Assembly (NCBI GenBank): GCA_030654695.1
Contig: JAURWY010000017.1
Coordinates: 186,001-250,000 of the forward strand
Source: Polaromonas sp.
GTDB taxonomy: Bacteria; Pseudomonadota; Gammaproteobacteria; Burkholderiales; Burkholderiaceae_C
DNA length: 64,000 nucleotides
Reading direction: 5' to 3'
Every line of letters starts with the position of its first letter. Positions within the stretch are counted from its first letter, which is position 1. This document shows, in pieces, positions 22,176 through 33,121 of this stretch. The position numbers and the translations under genes were made by a program. Under the pieces are notes generated by a model. That model searched no databases. It saw only the letters and a list, made by a program, of their open reading frames with translations, and was not told the DNA's origin.

Positions 22176-24827
22176 ATGACCCAGTTTGCCAAAGAAACCC
22201 TCCCCATCAGCCTGGAAGAGGAAATGCGGCGCAGCTACCTAGACTACGCCATGAGCGTGATCGTCGGGCGTGCGCTGCCAGACGCCCGCGACGGACTCAA
22301 ACCCGTGCACCGCCGAGTTTTGTTCGCCATGCACGAACTCAACAACGACTGGAACAAGCCGTACAAAAAGTCAGCCCGTATCGTGGGTGACGTGATTGGT
22401 AAATACCATCCACACGGTGACAGTGCGGTCTACGAAACCATCGTTCGCATGGCGCAGGATTTCTCCCTGCGCCACTTGCTGGTAGACGGCCAAGGTAACT
22501 TCGGTTCGGTCGACGGCGACAACGCAGCTGCGATGCGTTACACCGAAATCCGCATGTCCAAAATTGCCCATGAGCTACTGGCTGACCTGGACCAAGAAAC
22601 CGTTGATTTCGGCCCCAACTACGACGGCAGCGAATATGAGCCGCTGGTCATGCCGGCTCGGTTTCCGAACTTGCTGGTCAACGGCTCGTCCGGCATTGCC
22701 GTTGGCATGGCCACCAACATTCCACCGCACAACCTCAATGAAGTGGTCGACGCCTGCCTGCACATGCTGAAGCATCCGGACGCCAGCATCGACGACCTGA
22801 TGGACATCATCCCAGGCCCCGACTTCCCGACGGCCGGCATTATTTACGGCATCAACGGTGTACGTGACGGTTACCGCACCGGCCGCGGCCGTGTCGTGAT
22901 GCGGGCGAAATGCCACTTTGAAGACATCGACAAAGGTCAGCGTCAGTCCATCATCGTTGACGAACTGCCTTATCAGGTCAACAAGAAAACGCTGCAAGAG
23001 CGCATGGCCGAGTTGGTCCACGAAAAGAAGATCGAAGGCATCAGCCACATTCAAGATGAGAGCGACAAATCAGGCATGCGTCTGGTGATCGAACTCAAAC
23101 GCGGTGAAGTGCCCGAGGTTGTGCTCAACAACCTCTACAAACAAACGCAGCTGCAAGACAACTTCGGCATCAACATGGTGGCGCTGATCAACGGCCAGCC
23201 CAAGCTGTGCAACTTGAAAGACTTGATTGAGGTCTTCCTGTCGCATCGCCGGGAAGTGGTCACGCGCCGCACCATCTTCACCTTGCGCAAAGCCCGTGAA
23301 CGCGGCCATGTGCTGGAAGGTCTGGCCGTCGCGCTGGCGAACATTGACGAGTTCATTGCCATCATCCGCAATGCCCCAACACCGCCTGTCGCTAAAGCTG
23401 AGCTGATGCTCAAGCCGTGGGACAGCCAGCTGGTCCGCGAGATGCTGACGCGTGCCCGCGCCGATGGCGGCGTGGTCAATGCAGACGACTACCGACCTGA
23501 CGGTCTTGAGCGCGAATTTGGCATGGGCTCTGACGGCTTGTACCGGCTGTCAGAAACCCAAGCACAAGAAATTCTGCAGATGCGTCTGCAACGCTTGACC
23601 GGCCTTGAGCAAGACAAGATCGTCGTTGAGTACAAGAACGTCATGGCGGAGATCGACGACTTGCTCAACATTCTGGCCCACCCCGAACGCGTCTCCACCA
23701 TCATTGGTGAAGAGTTGACGGCTGTGCGCACTGAGTTCGGTCAGACCAAAATCGGCGCGCGCCGTAGCCTGATTGAACACAGCTCGTTTGACCTCAGCAC
23801 CGAAGACCTCATCACACCCACCGACATGGTGGTGACCTTGTCGCATCTGGGTTACGTTAAGAGCCAGCCGTTGAGTGAATACCGCGCGCAAAAACGCGGT
23901 GGTCGCGGCAAGCTGGCCACCGCCACCAAAGAAGACGATTGGGTCGACCAGCTCTTCATCGCCAACACGCACGACTACATGCTGTGCTTCTCCAACCGTG
24001 GCCGTCTTTACTGGCTCAAAGTATGGGAAGTTCCAGCCGGCTCACGCGGTTCACGCGGTCGCCCGATTGTCAACATGTTCCCTTTGCAAGAAGGCGAAAA
24101 AATCACCGTTGTGCTGCCCTTGACGGGCGACAACCGCAGCTTCCCGGCTGATCGATATGTCTTCATGTCGACCTCCATGGGTACTGTCAAAAAGACGCCG
24201 CTGGATGACTTCAACAATCCGCGCAAGGCCGGCATTATTGCCGTCGCCCTTGATGATGGCGACTACCTGATTGGCGCGGCACTCACGGATGGCAAGCACG
24301 ACGTGATGCTGTTCTCGGACGGCGGCAAGGCAGTGCGTTTTGATGAAAACGACGTTCGCCCGATGGGCCGCACGGCCCGCGGCGTGCGCGGCATGATGCT
24401 GGAAGAAGGCCAAAACGTCATCGCCATGCTGGTCGCTGAAGACGAACTGCAAAGCGTGCTGACGGCCACCCAAAATGGCTACGGCAAGCGCACCTCGATC
24501 GACGAATACACCCGCCACGGACGCGGCACCAAAGGCATGATCGCCATCCAGCAAAGCGAACGCAACGGCAAAGTTGTGGCCGCCACGCTGGTTCACCCCG
24601 ATGACGAAATCATGCTCATCACCGACCGCGGTGTGCTGGTCCGCACCCGCGTCAGCGAGATCCGTGAAATGGGCCGCGCCACGCAAGGCGTGACCCTGAT
24701 CGGCCTCGACGACGGCTCGCAACTGAGCGGCCTGCAACGCATCGTTGAAAACGACGCCACACTGGACGACGCTGAGTCTGGCGACGGCAATGACAGCAAC
24801 GATGCCAACCCGGAAGTGACTGAATGA
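22176..24827 (+). CDS. gyrA: DNA gyrase subunit A
   Basis: An 883-residue GyrA. The catalytic tyrosine lies in [12 protein letters not shown]; the quinolone region reads [17 protein letters not shown], so Ser83 (E. coli numbering) is present and position 87 is Glu rather than Asp. The GyrA-box QKRGGRGK marks the C-terminal beta-pinwheel that wraps DNA. The protein ends in an acidic tail ([17 protein letters not shown]). No intein is present. It starts the long run of housekeeping genes through lapB and overlaps the DUF2059 gene by four bases. Confidence 0.97.
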   Translation: MTQFAKETLPISLEEEMRRSYLDYAMSVIVGRALPDARDGLKPVHRRVLFAMHELNNDWNKPYKKSARIVGDVIGKYHPHGDSAVYETIVRMAQDFSLRHLLVDGQGNFGSVDGDNAAAMRYTEIRMSKIAHELLADLDQETVDFGPNYDGSEYEPLVMPARFPNLLVNGSSGIAVGMATNIPPHNLNEVVDACLHMLKHPDASIDDLMDIIPGPDFPTAGIIYGINGVRDGYRTGRGRVVMRAKCHFEDIDKGQRQSIIVDELPYQVNKKTLQERMAELVHEKKIEGISHIQDESDKSGMRLVIELKRGEVPEVVLNNLYKQTQLQDNFGINMVALINGQPKLCNLKDLIEVFLSHRREVVTRRTIFTLRKARERGHVLEGLAVALANIDEFIAIIRNAPTPPVAKAELMLKPWDSQLVREMLTRARADGGVVNADDYRPDGLEREFGMGSDGLYRLSETQAQEILQMRLQRLTGLEQDKIVVEYKNVMAEIDDLLNILAHPERVSTIIGEELTAVRTEFGQTKIGARRSLIEHSSFDLSTEDLITPTDMVVTLSHLGYVKSQPLSEYRAQKRGGRGKLATATKEDDWVDQLFIANTHDYMLCFSNRGRLYWLKVWEVPAGSRGSRGRPIVNMFPLQEGEKITVVLPLTGDNRSFPADRYVFMSTSMGTVKKTPLDDFNNPRKAGIIAVALDDGDYLIGAALTDGKHDVMLFSDGGKAVRFDENDVRPMGRTARGVRGMMLEEGQNVIAMLVAEDELQSVLTATQNGYGKRTSIDEYTRHGRGTKGMIAIQQSERNGKVVAATLVHPDDEIMLITDRGVLVRTRVSEIREMGRATQGVTLIGLDDGSQLSGLQRIVENDATLDDAESGDGNDSNDANPEVTE

Positions 24828-25456
24828 AGAGATTAATCACAGCCATCGCTCTAGCGACACTTGGCGTTAACGCATGGTCGCAAGCACCGCAAACGCCAAC
24901 CGCAGCGTCAGCTTCGCAAGCCCCCTTCGTCGCCGATCCCAAATTGGAATGGGCGACCAAAGTGGTGGCCTTGCAGCAAGGCCCTGATATGGATCGTCTG
25001 GTCGCGAATCTCGCGGACGGTACCACGCAGGACATGATCAACAACTGGCAACCTCGCTTGTTGGCCAACGTAGCGAAGCCTCAGCAAGCCAAGGTCTCCG
25101 CCGAGCTGAATGCTGAGTTGCAAAAATACGCTGACGAAGTCAGCAAGATCATTCGCAGCAAGCTTCAACAAGTCGGCACCGACGCTTTGGTGCCGGTTTA
25201 CATGGAACGGTTCACACTTGAAGAACTGAAGCAGATTGCTACTTTTTTGGAAGCGCCAGCGATCCGAAAATACCAAGCCATCGCACCAGAACTCGGCTCG
25301 ATTTTCACCGGCAAACTGGTGGAAGCATCGCGCGCGGAGGTGATCGCTAGAGCCAAGCTGTTTGACGAAGCCGCAACCCGCATCGTTGGGCCGGCGCCTG
25401 CTGCACCCGCCGCTGCAAAACCAGCCGCACCGACAGCCAAACCCGCTAAAAAATGA
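24824..25456 (+). CDS. DUF2059 periplasmic protein
   Basis: A 210-residue protein with a signal peptide ([17 protein letters not shown]). The DUF2059 core includes [21 protein letters not shown], a helical motif. The C-terminus is a low-complexity Ala/Pro/Lys tail. Function unknown; the family is common in Gram-negative periplasms. It overlaps both gyrA and serC by four bases (ATGA), the standard order in this lineage. Confidence 0.85.
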   Translation: MKRLITAIALATLGVNAWSQAPQTPTAASASQAPFVADPKLEWATKVVALQQGPDMDRLVANLADGTTQDMINNWQPRLLANVAKPQQAKVSAELNAELQKYADEVSKIIRSKLQQVGTDALVPVYMERFTLEELKQIATFLEAPAIRKYQAIAPELGSIFTGKLVEASRAEVIARAKLFDEAATRIVGPAPAAPAAAKPAAPTAKPAKK

Positions 25457-26544
25457 GTCGTCCCTACAACTTTTCGGCTGGCCCCGCAGCGCTGCCTGAA
25501 GAAGTCCTTGAGCGCGCCGCAGCCGAGATGCTGGACTGGCATGGCAGCGGCATGAGCGTGATGGAAATGAGCCACCGTGGCAAAGAGTTTGTCTCGATTT
25601 ACGAGGCCTCTGAAGCCGACATCCGAGAGCTCTTGGCGGTGCCCAAAGAGTTCAGCATCCTCTTCATGCAAGGCGGCGGCATTGCTGAAAACGCCATCGT
25701 TCCGCTGAACCTGTCACGCGGTGAGCAAGCAGACTACGTGGTCACCGGCAACTGGAGCGAGCGTTCACAAAAAGAAGCCCGCAAGTACTGCCAAGTCAAC
25801 ATCGCCGCCAGCAACAGCGCGGACGGCCACACCAGCCTGCCAGCACCTGCCACATGGCAATTGCGCGATGACGCGCGCTATGTTCACATTTGCACCAACG
25901 AGACCGTGCATGGCGTTGAAATCCATGAATTACCCGACCTCAAAGCACTCGGCAGTGCAGCACCACTGGTGATTGACATGTCTTCGCACATGGCCTCACG
26001 GCCGGTGGACTGGTCGCGTGTTGGTTTGGCTTATGGTGGCGCCCAGAAAAACGTAGGCCCCGCTGGCGTGACGCTGGTGTTTGTTCGCAAAGACTTGCTC
26101 GGCCACGCCATGCAGCATTGCCCTTCGGCTTTTGACTACAAAATAGTGTCTGACGCTGAGTCGATGTACAACACGCCGCCAACGTACGGTATTTACATCG
26201 CCGGCCTGACCTTTCAGTGGCTGAAAAAGCAAGGCGGTATGGCCGCCATTGAACAGCGCAACATCGCCAAAGCGAAGCTGCTGTACGACTACATTGACAG
26301 CTCTGATTTCTACACCAGCCGCGTCGCCAAGAACTGCCGCTCGCGCATGAACATCCCATTTTTTCTGGCTGACGACAAGCTCAACGACGCCTTCTTGGCA
26401 GAGGCCAAAGCGCGTGGGCTGCTGCAGCTCAAAGGCTATAAAAGCTTAGGCGGCATGCGCGCCAGCCTGTACAACGCCATGCCACTGGCCGGCGTTGAAG
26501 CCCTGGTCAGCCACATGCAAGAATTCGAACAAAAACGCGCCTGA
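25453..26544 (+). CDS. serC: Phosphoserine aminotransferase
   Basis: A 363-residue fold-type I PLP enzyme beginning [16 protein letters not shown], the SerC signature. The PLP lysine is in [12 protein letters not shown]. It converts 3-phosphohydroxypyruvate and glutamate to phosphoserine, and also serves pyridoxine synthesis. Length and start are canonical. It precedes pheA by 15 bases. Confidence 0.96.
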   Translation: MSRPYNFSAGPAALPEEVLERAAAEMLDWHGSGMSVMEMSHRGKEFVSIYEASEADIRELLAVPKEFSILFMQGGGIAENAIVPLNLSRGEQADYVVTGNWSERSQKEARKYCQVNIAASNSADGHTSLPAPATWQLRDDARYVHICTNETVHGVEIHELPDLKALGSAAPLVIDMSSHMASRPVDWSRVGLAYGGAQKNVGPAGVTLVFVRKDLLGHAMQHCPSAFDYKIVSDAESMYNTPPTYGIYIAGLTFQWLKKQGGMAAIEQRNIAKAKLLYDYIDSSDFYTSRVAKNCRSRMNIPFFLADDKLNDAFLAEAKARGLLQLKGYKSLGGMRASLYNAMPLAGVEALVSHMQEFEQKRA

Positions 26545-26559
26545 CATGCGCCAGACAAC

Positions 26560-27642
26560 ATGACACCCAATCTCCCTGACTTACGAATTCAAATCGACAA
26601 GCTCGACAAAGAACTGCTGGCGCTGTTGAACCAGCGGGCCCATGTGGCGGAGCAGGTTGGCGAGGTTAAAAAGCTGGAAGGCTCGCCCTTCTTCAGGCCT
26701 GATCGTGTCGCCGCAGTCATTGACAAAATTCAGCAAGCCAACACGGGGCCCCTGAAGAACGAACACGTTGCTGCCATCTGGAACGAAATCATGTCGGCCT
26801 GCTTGGCGCTGGAGGCGCCCGTGCGAGTGGCCTACCTAGGCCCCGCCGGCACCTTCAGCGAACAAGCTGCCCTGAATTTTTTCGGCACAAGCATCGAACA
26901 CGTGTCATGCAGCAGCATCGACGAAGTCTTCCGTTCAACGGCTGGCGGCAGCGCTCAGTACGGCGTGGTGCCGGTCGAAAACTCCACCGAAGGCGTGGTC
27001 TCGCGTTCGTTGGATCTGTTCCTGAATTCGCCCTTGCACATCATTGGTGAAACCAGCCTGCTGGTGCGTCACAACTTGCTGCGCCTGTCCGATTCTCTTG
27101 AGGGCATTGAGGCGGTGTACGCGCACCCGCAAGCTCTGGCGCAATGCCAAAACTGGCTCACAGCACACTTGCCTAACGCTGAACGCCGCACGGCTTCAAG
27201 CAACGCCGAAGGTGCGCGGCTGGCGACCACGAATCCGGCTTGGGCCGGCATCGCCAGCGACCGTGCCGGCACCCAGTTTGGACTGCACACGGCCGCTCAC
27301 GCGATTCAAGACGACGCCTTCAATCGCACGCGCTTTGTCGTGGTCTGCCTGCCGCAAACACTGCCGTCACCGCCGCCTTCCGGCAAAGACTGCATCAGCT
27401 TGATTGTCTCGGTGCCGAACCGTCCCGGTGCGGTGCATGACATCCTCGGTCCACTCAAAACACATGGCGTGTCGATGACGCGTTTTGAATCCCGTCCAGC
27501 CCGTTCCGGCCAGTGGGAATATTACTTTTACATCGACCTGCAGGGCCACACGTCAGAGCCGCACGTCAGTGCCGCACTGAAAGAATTGCAGCAGCTCTGC
27601 GCCTTCTTCAAAGTGCTGGGAACTTACCCTGCAGGCGCCTGA
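26560..27642 (+). CDS. pheA: Bifunctional chorismate mutase/prephenate dehydratase
   Basis: A 360-residue fusion. Residues 1-90 are the AroQ chorismate mutase (LRIQIDKLDKELLALLNQRA). Residues about 91-275 are prephenate dehydratase (RVAYLGPAGTFSEQAAL, VPVENSTEGVVSRSLDLF, and TRFVVVCL in the TRF motif). The last 80 residues are an ACT regulatory domain (ISLIVSVPNRPGAVHDIL, SRPARSGQWEYYFYID) for phenylalanine feedback. It makes phenylpyruvate from chorismate. Confidence 0.96.
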   Translation: MTPNLPDLRIQIDKLDKELLALLNQRAHVAEQVGEVKKLEGSPFFRPDRVAAVIDKIQQANTGPLKNEHVAAIWNEIMSACLALEAPVRVAYLGPAGTFSEQAALNFFGTSIEHVSCSSIDEVFRSTAGGSAQYGVVPVENSTEGVVSRSLDLFLNSPLHIIGETSLLVRHNLLRLSDSLEGIEAVYAHPQALAQCQNWLTAHLPNAERRTASSNAEGARLATTNPAWAGIASDRAGTQFGLHTAAHAIQDDAFNRTRFVVVCLPQTLPSPPPSGKDCISLIVSVPNRPGAVHDILGPLKTHGVSMTRFESRPARSGQWEYYFYIDLQGHTSEPHVSAALKELQQLCAFFKVLGTYPAGA

Positions 27643-27653
27643 GGTTGGCCGTC

Positions 27654-28532
27654 ATGTATGAGCAACTCGGTCTGATCGGCTGCGGCCTGATGGGCAGCTC
27701 GTTTGCACTCGCACTGAAACGTGCGGGTCTGGTCAAGCGCGTGGTCGGCTTCAGCCCTTCAAAAAACACCACCGAACTCGCACTGAAGATGGGCGTCATT
27801 GACGCCATCGCCAGCTCAGCCGCAGAAGCAGCCACTGGCGCTGACCTGGTCTTATTGGCGGTGCCAGTGGCTGCGACCGACATGACGCTGCGCGCCATTC
27901 AACCGGTCATCGCAACCACCACGCTGGTGATGGACGTTGGCTCGACCAAGCGTGACGTCGTGAACGCCGCTTTGCAAACGCTAGGCAACCGACTGCCCTG
28001 CTTTGTGCCCGCGCATCCTATTTGCGGACGCGAAGTTTCAGGCGTGCAAAACGCGTTGGTCGATTTGTACGTCGGCAAAAAAGTCATCCTCACGCCGCTG
28101 CCAGAAACTGCCGCTGTTCAACTCCAACAAGCTCGCCAGCTTTGGACGGCACTGGGCTCTATCGTCAGCGAGATGTCACCGCAAACGCATGACGCCGCTT
28201 ATGCCGCCGTCAGCCATCTGCCGCATTTGCTGGCTTTTGCCATGATGAACAGCTTGGAGTCACAAGCTGACGGCCAGCAGTACTTGTCGCTGGCGGGGCC
28301 GGGGTTTCGGGATTTCAGCCGCATCGCGGCCGCTGAACCAGCCATGTGGCGCGATATTTTTCTGGCCAACCGCGATGAGCTGCTGGCGCAATCACGTCAA
28401 TTTCAAGCCAGCCTACACGCGCTTGAAAAATTGATCGAAGCCGGCGACGCAGCATCCCTGCAAGACAGCATCCGTCAAGCCAGCCAAGCCCGCGCCAACT
28501 GGCAACACGCGCCAGCAGCTTCTTCCAAATAA
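27654..28532 (+). CDS. tyrA: Prephenate dehydrogenase
   Basis: A 292-residue NAD(P)-dependent enzyme. The Rossmann motif GLIGCGLMGSSFALAL is at the N-terminus, and VPAHPICGREVSG and AVSHLPHLLAFAM are the TyrA substrate-site motifs. I start it at ATG 27654 (MYEQLGLIG); the same frame stays open upstream inside pheA, but that has no Rossmann homology. It oxidatively decarboxylates prephenate for tyrosine synthesis and follows pheA by 11 bases. Confidence 0.94.
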   Translation: MYEQLGLIGCGLMGSSFALALKRAGLVKRVVGFSPSKNTTELALKMGVIDAIASSAAEAATGADLVLLAVPVAATDMTLRAIQPVIATTTLVMDVGSTKRDVVNAALQTLGNRLPCFVPAHPICGREVSGVQNALVDLYVGKKVILTPLPETAAVQLQQARQLWTALGSIVSEMSPQTHDAAYAAVSHLPHLLAFAMMNSLESQADGQQYLSLAGPGFRDFSRIAAAEPAMWRDIFLANRDELLAQSRQFQASLHALEKLIEAGDAASLQDSIRQASQARANWQHAPAASSK

Positions 28533-28566
28533 CCTTTCAGACTTTCCTGATTAGAGTTGGTGCTTC

Positions 28567-30549
28567 ATGTTTGACATTGAATTTCTGGACATTCCGCCGC
28601 TCACCGGTGCGCACGGCACGGTTCGCCTGCCCGGCTCTAAAAGCATCTCGAATCGCGTGTTGCTGCTGGCCGCTTTGAGCCAAGGTGAAACCGTGGTGCA
28701 CGACTTGCTGGCCTCGGACGACACCGCCGTGATGCTGGCCGCCCTCAAGCAACTCGGCTGCTCGGTCGAGCAAACCGGTCACACCGCCGTCATTGGCGGT
28801 TTGGGCGGCAAGCTGATCAGCACCCAGGGTAAATTGTTCATGGGCAACGCGGGCACGGCTATCCGCCCGCTGACAGCCGCCCTCGCCTTGTTGGGCGGCG
28901 ACTTTGAACTCTCTGGCGTGCCGCGCATGCACGAGCGACCGATCGGCGACTTGGTTGACGCGCTGCGCCAACTCGGCTGCGGCATTGACTACTTGGGCAA
29001 TGACGGCTTTCCGCCGCTGCGGCTACGGCCCGGCCAACTGCGGCTGGACGCGCCTATCCAAGTGCGCGGCGATGTGTCGAGCCAGTTCCTGACCTCGCTG
29101 CTGATGGCGCTGCCGCTGGTCGCTGAGCGCGACATTCGCATCGAGGTTTCGGGTGAATTGATTTCTAAACCGTACATCGAGATCACGCTGCATTTGCTGG
29201 CCCGCTTCGGCATTCAGGTGCATCGTGACGGTTGGCAAAGCTTCACCATTCCGGCCGGCAGCACCTACCAGTCGCCGGGCGAAATTCATGTGGAAGGCGA
29301 CGCTTCATCGGCCAGTTACTTTGTCGCGCTCGGAGCCATCGCGACAGGCGCAGATCCCAGCCACGCGATTGAAGTCTGGGGCATTGGCTCGGGTTCGATT
29401 CAAGGCGACATCCGCTTTGTAGAAGCCGCGCAGCTGATGGGTGCCAAGGTTGAAAGCAGCCCGAACTCGCTGAAAATATCACGCGGCGCCTGGCCACTCA
29501 AAGCCATCGACCTCGACTGCAACCACATCCCCGACGCTGCCATGACGCTCGCCGTCATGGCGCTGTACGCTGACGGCCAAACCACGTTGCGCAACATCGC
29601 CAGCTGGCGCGTCAAAGAAACAGACCGCATTGCCGCCATGGCCTGCGAGCTGCGCAAGCTAGGCGCTGAGGTTGAAGAAGGCGCAGACTTCATCCGCATC
29701 AAACCACCGCAGCAATGGCACAGCGCCGCCATTCACACCTACGACGACCACCGCGTGGCCATGTGTTTTGCGTTGGCAGCCTTCAACCCAGCGGGCCTAC
29801 CGGTGCGCATTCTTGACCCGAAATGCGTCGCTAAGACTTTTCCTGATTACTTTGAAACCCTGTTTTCGGTCGCGCAAGCCCGGCCCGCCGATATTCCGGT
29901 GCTCAGCATTGACGGCCCCACCGCTTCTGGCAAAGGCACGCTGGCAGCGGTTGCCGCGCACCGGCTCGGCTACCACTATCTCGACTCTGGCGCGCTTTAC
30001 CGCTTGGCGGCCTTTGCAGCCAGCCGCGCAGGCGTTGACCTGAGCGACGCGAACGGCGTTGCAATCATTGCCGCGACCCTGCCCGTGCGCTTTGTCGGCG
30101 ACCAGATTTTCCTAGCTGGCGAAGACGTGTCCGACGCCATCCGCACCGAAAGCGCAGGCATGGCGGCCTCGCAAGTGTCGGTTCACCCACCCGTGCGCGC
30201 CGCTTTGCTGGCGCTGCAACGCGGCTTTCGGCAGCTGCCTGGCTTGGTCGCCGACGGCCGCGACATGGGCACCGAGATCTTCCCTGACGCCGCGCTCAAA
30301 GTCTTCCTCACGGCGAGTGCCAAGCACCGCGCTGAGCGCAGGCATAAGCAGTTGATTTCAAAGGGTATTCCGGCTACACTAACCAACATTGAAAAGGACT
30401 TGGAAGCCCGCGATCTGCGTGACTCATCACGCCAAAGCGCACCCTTGAAACCCGCTCAAGACGCCAAGCTGCTCGACAATTCTGAGATCTCGATTGAGTC
30501 ATCAACCGACCTCTTGATTGACTGGTGGCTTAGCACCCGGCCCATCTGA
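28567..30549 (+). CDS. aroA-cmk: Fused EPSP synthase / cytidylate kinase
   Basis: One 660-residue frame carries two complete enzymes. Residues 1-435 are 3-phosphoshikimate 1-carboxyvinyltransferase ([49 protein letters not shown]). After a short linker (ARPADIPVL), residues about 446-655 are CMP kinase ([18 protein letters not shown]alker [24 protein letters not shown] lid). In most bacteria aroA and cmk are adjacent separate genes; this fusion is known in Comamonadaceae. It links shikimate-pathway and pyrimidine nucleotide steps in one polypeptide. No frameshift is visible across the junction. Confidence 0.95.
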   Translation: MFDIEFLDIPPLTGAHGTVRLPGSKSISNRVLLLAALSQGETVVHDLLASDDTAVMLAALKQLGCSVEQTGHTAVIGGLGGKLISTQGKLFMGNAGTAIRPLTAALALLGGDFELSGVPRMHERPIGDLVDALRQLGCGIDYLGNDGFPPLRLRPGQLRLDAPIQVRGDVSSQFLTSLLMALPLVAERDIRIEVSGELISKPYIEITLHLLARFGIQVHRDGWQSFTIPAGSTYQSPGEIHVEGDASSASYFVALGAIATGADPSHAIEVWGIGSGSIQGDIRFVEAAQLMGAKVESSPNSLKISRGAWPLKAIDLDCNHIPDAAMTLAVMALYADGQTTLRNIASWRVKETDRIAAMACELRKLGAEVEEGADFIRIKPPQQWHSAAIHTYDDHRVAMCFALAAFNPAGLPVRILDPKCVAKTFPDYFETLFSVAQARPADIPVLSIDGPTASGKGTLAAVAAHRLGYHYLDSGALYRLAAFAASRAGVDLSDANGVAIIAATLPVRFVGDQIFLAGEDVSDAIRTESAGMAASQVSVHPPVRAALLALQRGFRQLPGLVADGRDMGTEIFPDAALKVFLTASAKHRAERRHKQLISKGIPATLTNIEKDLEARDLRDSSRQSAPLKPAQDAKLLDNSEISIESSTDLLIDWWLSTRPI

Positions 30550-30676
30550 AGCTTCTTCAGCTGGTTCACAACTTAACCCGCGGTCTTCTCCAAGGCCGCA
30601 CCAAACCGCCGTAGTCAGCTCTAAAAACGATAGCAATTCCGCTGTCGGAAAACTGTTCTATGGATTAGGAAAATCA

Positions 30677-32359
30677 ATGTCTGAATCTTTTGCCGCCCTA
30701 TTTGAAGAATCCCTCAAGCGCTCAGAAATGCGCACGGGCGAGGTTATCACTGCTGAAGTCATTCGCATCGACCACAACCACGTTGTTGTCAATGCCGGAC
30801 TGAAATCCGAGGCCTATGTGCCTCTCGAAGAATTCAAAAACGACCAGGGCGAGCTCGAAGTCCAAGTTGGCGACTTTGTGGCTGTGGCCATCGACTCGGT
30901 CGAAAACGGTTACGGCGACACCCTGCTGAGCCGCGACAAAGCCAAGCGCTTGGCATCGTGGATGAGCTTGGAAAAAGCCCTAGAATCCGGCGAATTTGTC
31001 ACTGGCCAGACCAGCGGCAAAGTCAAAGGTGGCCTGACCGTTCTGGTCAACGGCATCCGCGCTTTCCTGCCAGGTTCGCTGATCGACACACGCCCTATCA
31101 AGGACTTGACTCCGTACGAGAACAAGACCATGGAGTTCAAGGTCATCAAGCTCGATCGCAAGCGCAACAACGTTGTGCTGTCACGCCGCGCAGTGGTCGA
31201 AGCCAGCATGGGCGAAGAACGCGCCAAGCTGATGGAAACCCTCAAAGAAGGCTCGTCTGTCAAAGGCGTTGTCAAGAACATCACCGAATACGGTGCCTTC
31301 GTTGACCTCGGCGGCATTGACGGTCTGCTGCACATCACCGACATGGCCTGGCGCCGTGTCCGTCACCCAAGCGAAGTGGTGACAGCGGGTCAAGAAATCG
31401 TGGCCAAGATCCTGAAGTTCGACACCGAGAAAAACCGTGTCTCACTGGGTCTGAAGCAAATGGGCGACGACCCATGGATGGGCGTTTCCCGCCGCTACCC
31501 ACAGGCTACCCGCCTGTTTGGCAAGATCACCAACATCGCTGACTACGGCGCATTTGTTGAACTCGAGCCAGGTATCGAAGGTCTGGTCCACGTGTCCGAG
31601 ATGGACTGGACCAACAAAAACGTGGCCCCGAACAAGCTCGTCGCTCTGGGTGACGAAGTCGAAGTCATGGTTCTGGAAATCGACGAAGACAAGCGCCGCA
31701 TTTCCCTGGGCATGAAGCAATGCAAAGCCAACCCTTGGCAAGAATTTGCACAAGACACCAAGCGCGGTGACCGCGTCAAAGGCCCAATCAAGTCGATCAC
31801 CGACTTCGGCGTCTTTGTGGGTCTGGCTGCCGGTATCGACGGTCTGGTTCACCTGTCTGATTTGTCGTGGAACGAAACCGGCGAAGCCGCCGTTCGTAAC
31901 TACAAAAAGGGCCAAGAAGTCGAAGCGATTGTGTTGGCTGTCGATGTCGACCGCGAGCGTATCTCCTTGGGCATCAAACAGCTTGACTCCGATCCGTTCA
32001 CCACCTTCGTGTCGATCAACGACAAAGGTGCGATCGTGACCGGTAAGGTCAAGACCGTTGACGCCAAAGGCGCTGAGATCGATCTGGGCGAAGACATCAT
32101 TGGTTACCTGCGTGCCAGCGAAATCAGCCGTGACCGCGTTGAAGACGCGCGCAACGTGCTGAAAGAAGGCGACGAAGTCTCGGCTGTTGTGGTGAACGTG
32201 GATCGCAAGACCCGCAACATCCAACTGTCGGTCAAAGCCAAAGACAACGCTGACCAGCAAGAAGCCATGACCACGCTGAACCAACAGTCCGCACGCGAAA
32301 GCTCCGGTCTGACCAGCCTGGGCGCATTGCTGCGCGCTAAGCTGGACAACAACAGCTAA
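30677..32359 (+). CDS. rpsA: 30S ribosomal protein S1
   Basis: A 560-residue S1 from ATG 30677 (AGGA seven bases before), beginning [19 protein letters not shown]. Six S1/OB repeats are visible, for example [41 protein letters not shown] and [20 protein letters not shown]. It recruits mRNA to the 30S subunit. The 127-bp leader after cmk probably carries the autoregulatory target, but I cannot draw its fold with confidence. Confidence 0.97.
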   Translation: MSESFAALFEESLKRSEMRTGEVITAEVIRIDHNHVVVNAGLKSEAYVPLEEFKNDQGELEVQVGDFVAVAIDSVENGYGDTLLSRDKAKRLASWMSLEKALESGEFVTGQTSGKVKGGLTVLVNGIRAFLPGSLIDTRPIKDLTPYENKTMEFKVIKLDRKRNNVVLSRRAVVEASMGEERAKLMETLKEGSSVKGVVKNITEYGAFVDLGGIDGLLHITDMAWRRVRHPSEVVTAGQEIVAKILKFDTEKNRVSLGLKQMGDDPWMGVSRRYPQATRLFGKITNIADYGAFVELEPGIEGLVHVSEMDWTNKNVAPNKLVALGDEVEVMVLEIDEDKRRISLGMKQCKANPWQEFAQDTKRGDRVKGPIKSITDFGVFVGLAAGIDGLVHLSDLSWNETGEAAVRNYKKGQEVEAIVLAVDVDRERISLGIKQLDSDPFTTFVSINDKGAIVTGKVKTVDAKGAEIDLGEDIIGYLRASEISRDRVEDARNVLKEGDEVSAVVVNVDRKTRNIQLSVKAKDNADQQEAMTTLNQQSARESSGLTSLGALLRAKLDNNS

Positions 32360-32374
32360 GTCTTGACAACTTAA

Positions 32375-32427
32375 AAAGCGGGCGGGGCGATTGACCTTCA
32401 AAGGTTTTTTGTCCCGCTTTCTTTTTG
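32375..32427 (+). terminator. Putative rpsA terminator
   Basis: AAAGCGGG (32375-32382) pairs with CCCGCTTT (32413-32420), followed by CTTTTTG. The loop is long (30 bases), so it may be a partial terminator that lets ihfB be read through. Confidence 0.55.
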
Positions 32428-32466
32428 TCTGTCTCCTTACTTTTTGCCAACTCTCCCCACCATTCA

Positions 32467-32784
32467 ATGACCCGCTCAGACCTTGTTGAAGAACTGGCCA
32501 ACCGCTTTCGCCAACTCACCCACAGAGACGCAGAGCACGCCGTCAAGACGATTCTTGATGCCGTGAGCAACGCGCTGGTGAAAGGCCACCGAATTGAGAT
32601 TCGCGGTTTCGGCAGTTTTTCCGTCAGTCACCGGCCGCCCCGCATGGGACGCAACCCCCGGTCTGGCGAGAGCGTGGCTATTCCTGAAAAACGCGTCCCG
32701 CACTTCAAGCCTGGCAAAGCCCTGCGCGAATCCGTCGATGCCCGCACGCAAGAACTCCTGCTCGTGCCTGAATCCAAAAAATGA
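32467..32784 (+). CDS. ihfB: Integration host factor beta subunit
   Basis: A 105-residue HU/IHF protein from ATG 32467 ([14 protein letters not shown]). The DNA-intercalating arm reads [25 protein letters not shown], with the Pro of the beta-ribbon tip. It bends DNA as a heterodimer with IHF-alpha. The frame runs 42 bases upstream, but the rpsA-ihfB spacing and homologous start favour 32467. Confidence 0.95.
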   Translation: MTRSDLVEELANRFRQLTHRDAEHAVKTILDAVSNALVKGHRIEIRGFGSFSVSHRPPRMGRNPRSGESVAIPEKRVPHFKPGKALRESVDARTQELLLVPESKK

Positions 32785-32830
32785 GTTTGGCTGCTCGCTA
32801 CAATCGCCAAACCAACAGGGAGTCTTGCCC

Positions 32831-33121
32831 GTGAAATACATCCTCTGGCTGCTCAAAGCAGCCATTTTTTTTACGCTGTTTGCCTTCGCGCTGAACAACC
32901 AGCAAGTCGTCTCCGTCAACTTCTTCTTCGGCACACTTTGGGATGCACCGCTGGTGCTGGTCGTGCTGGCCACCTTCACGGCCGGTGTGGCTCTGGGTGT
33001 GCTGGTGATGATGCCGCGCTGGTGGAAAAATCGCCGCGCGGCAACAGCCAAAACCGTCGCCAAAAGCAAAGCCCGCACGGCCGTTTCAAACACCACAGAA
33101 GATGCGCCCCATGGAGTTTGA
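32831..33121 (+). CDS. lapA: Lipopolysaccharide assembly protein LapA (DUF1049)
   Basis: A 96-residue inner-membrane protein starting at GTG 32831, with AGGGAG about ten bases upstream. Two transmembrane helices (LLKAAIFFTLFAFALN and APLVLVVLATFTAGVALGVLVM) flank VVSVNFFFGTLWDAP, the DUF1049 motif, and a basic cytoplasmic tail follows. With LapB it adjusts LpxC turnover. It overlaps lapB. Confidence 0.88.
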   Translation: MKYILWLLKAAIFFTLFAFALNNQQVVSVNFFFGTLWDAPLVLVVLATFTAGVALGVLVMMPRWWKNRRAATAKTVAKSKARTAVSNTTEDAPHGV

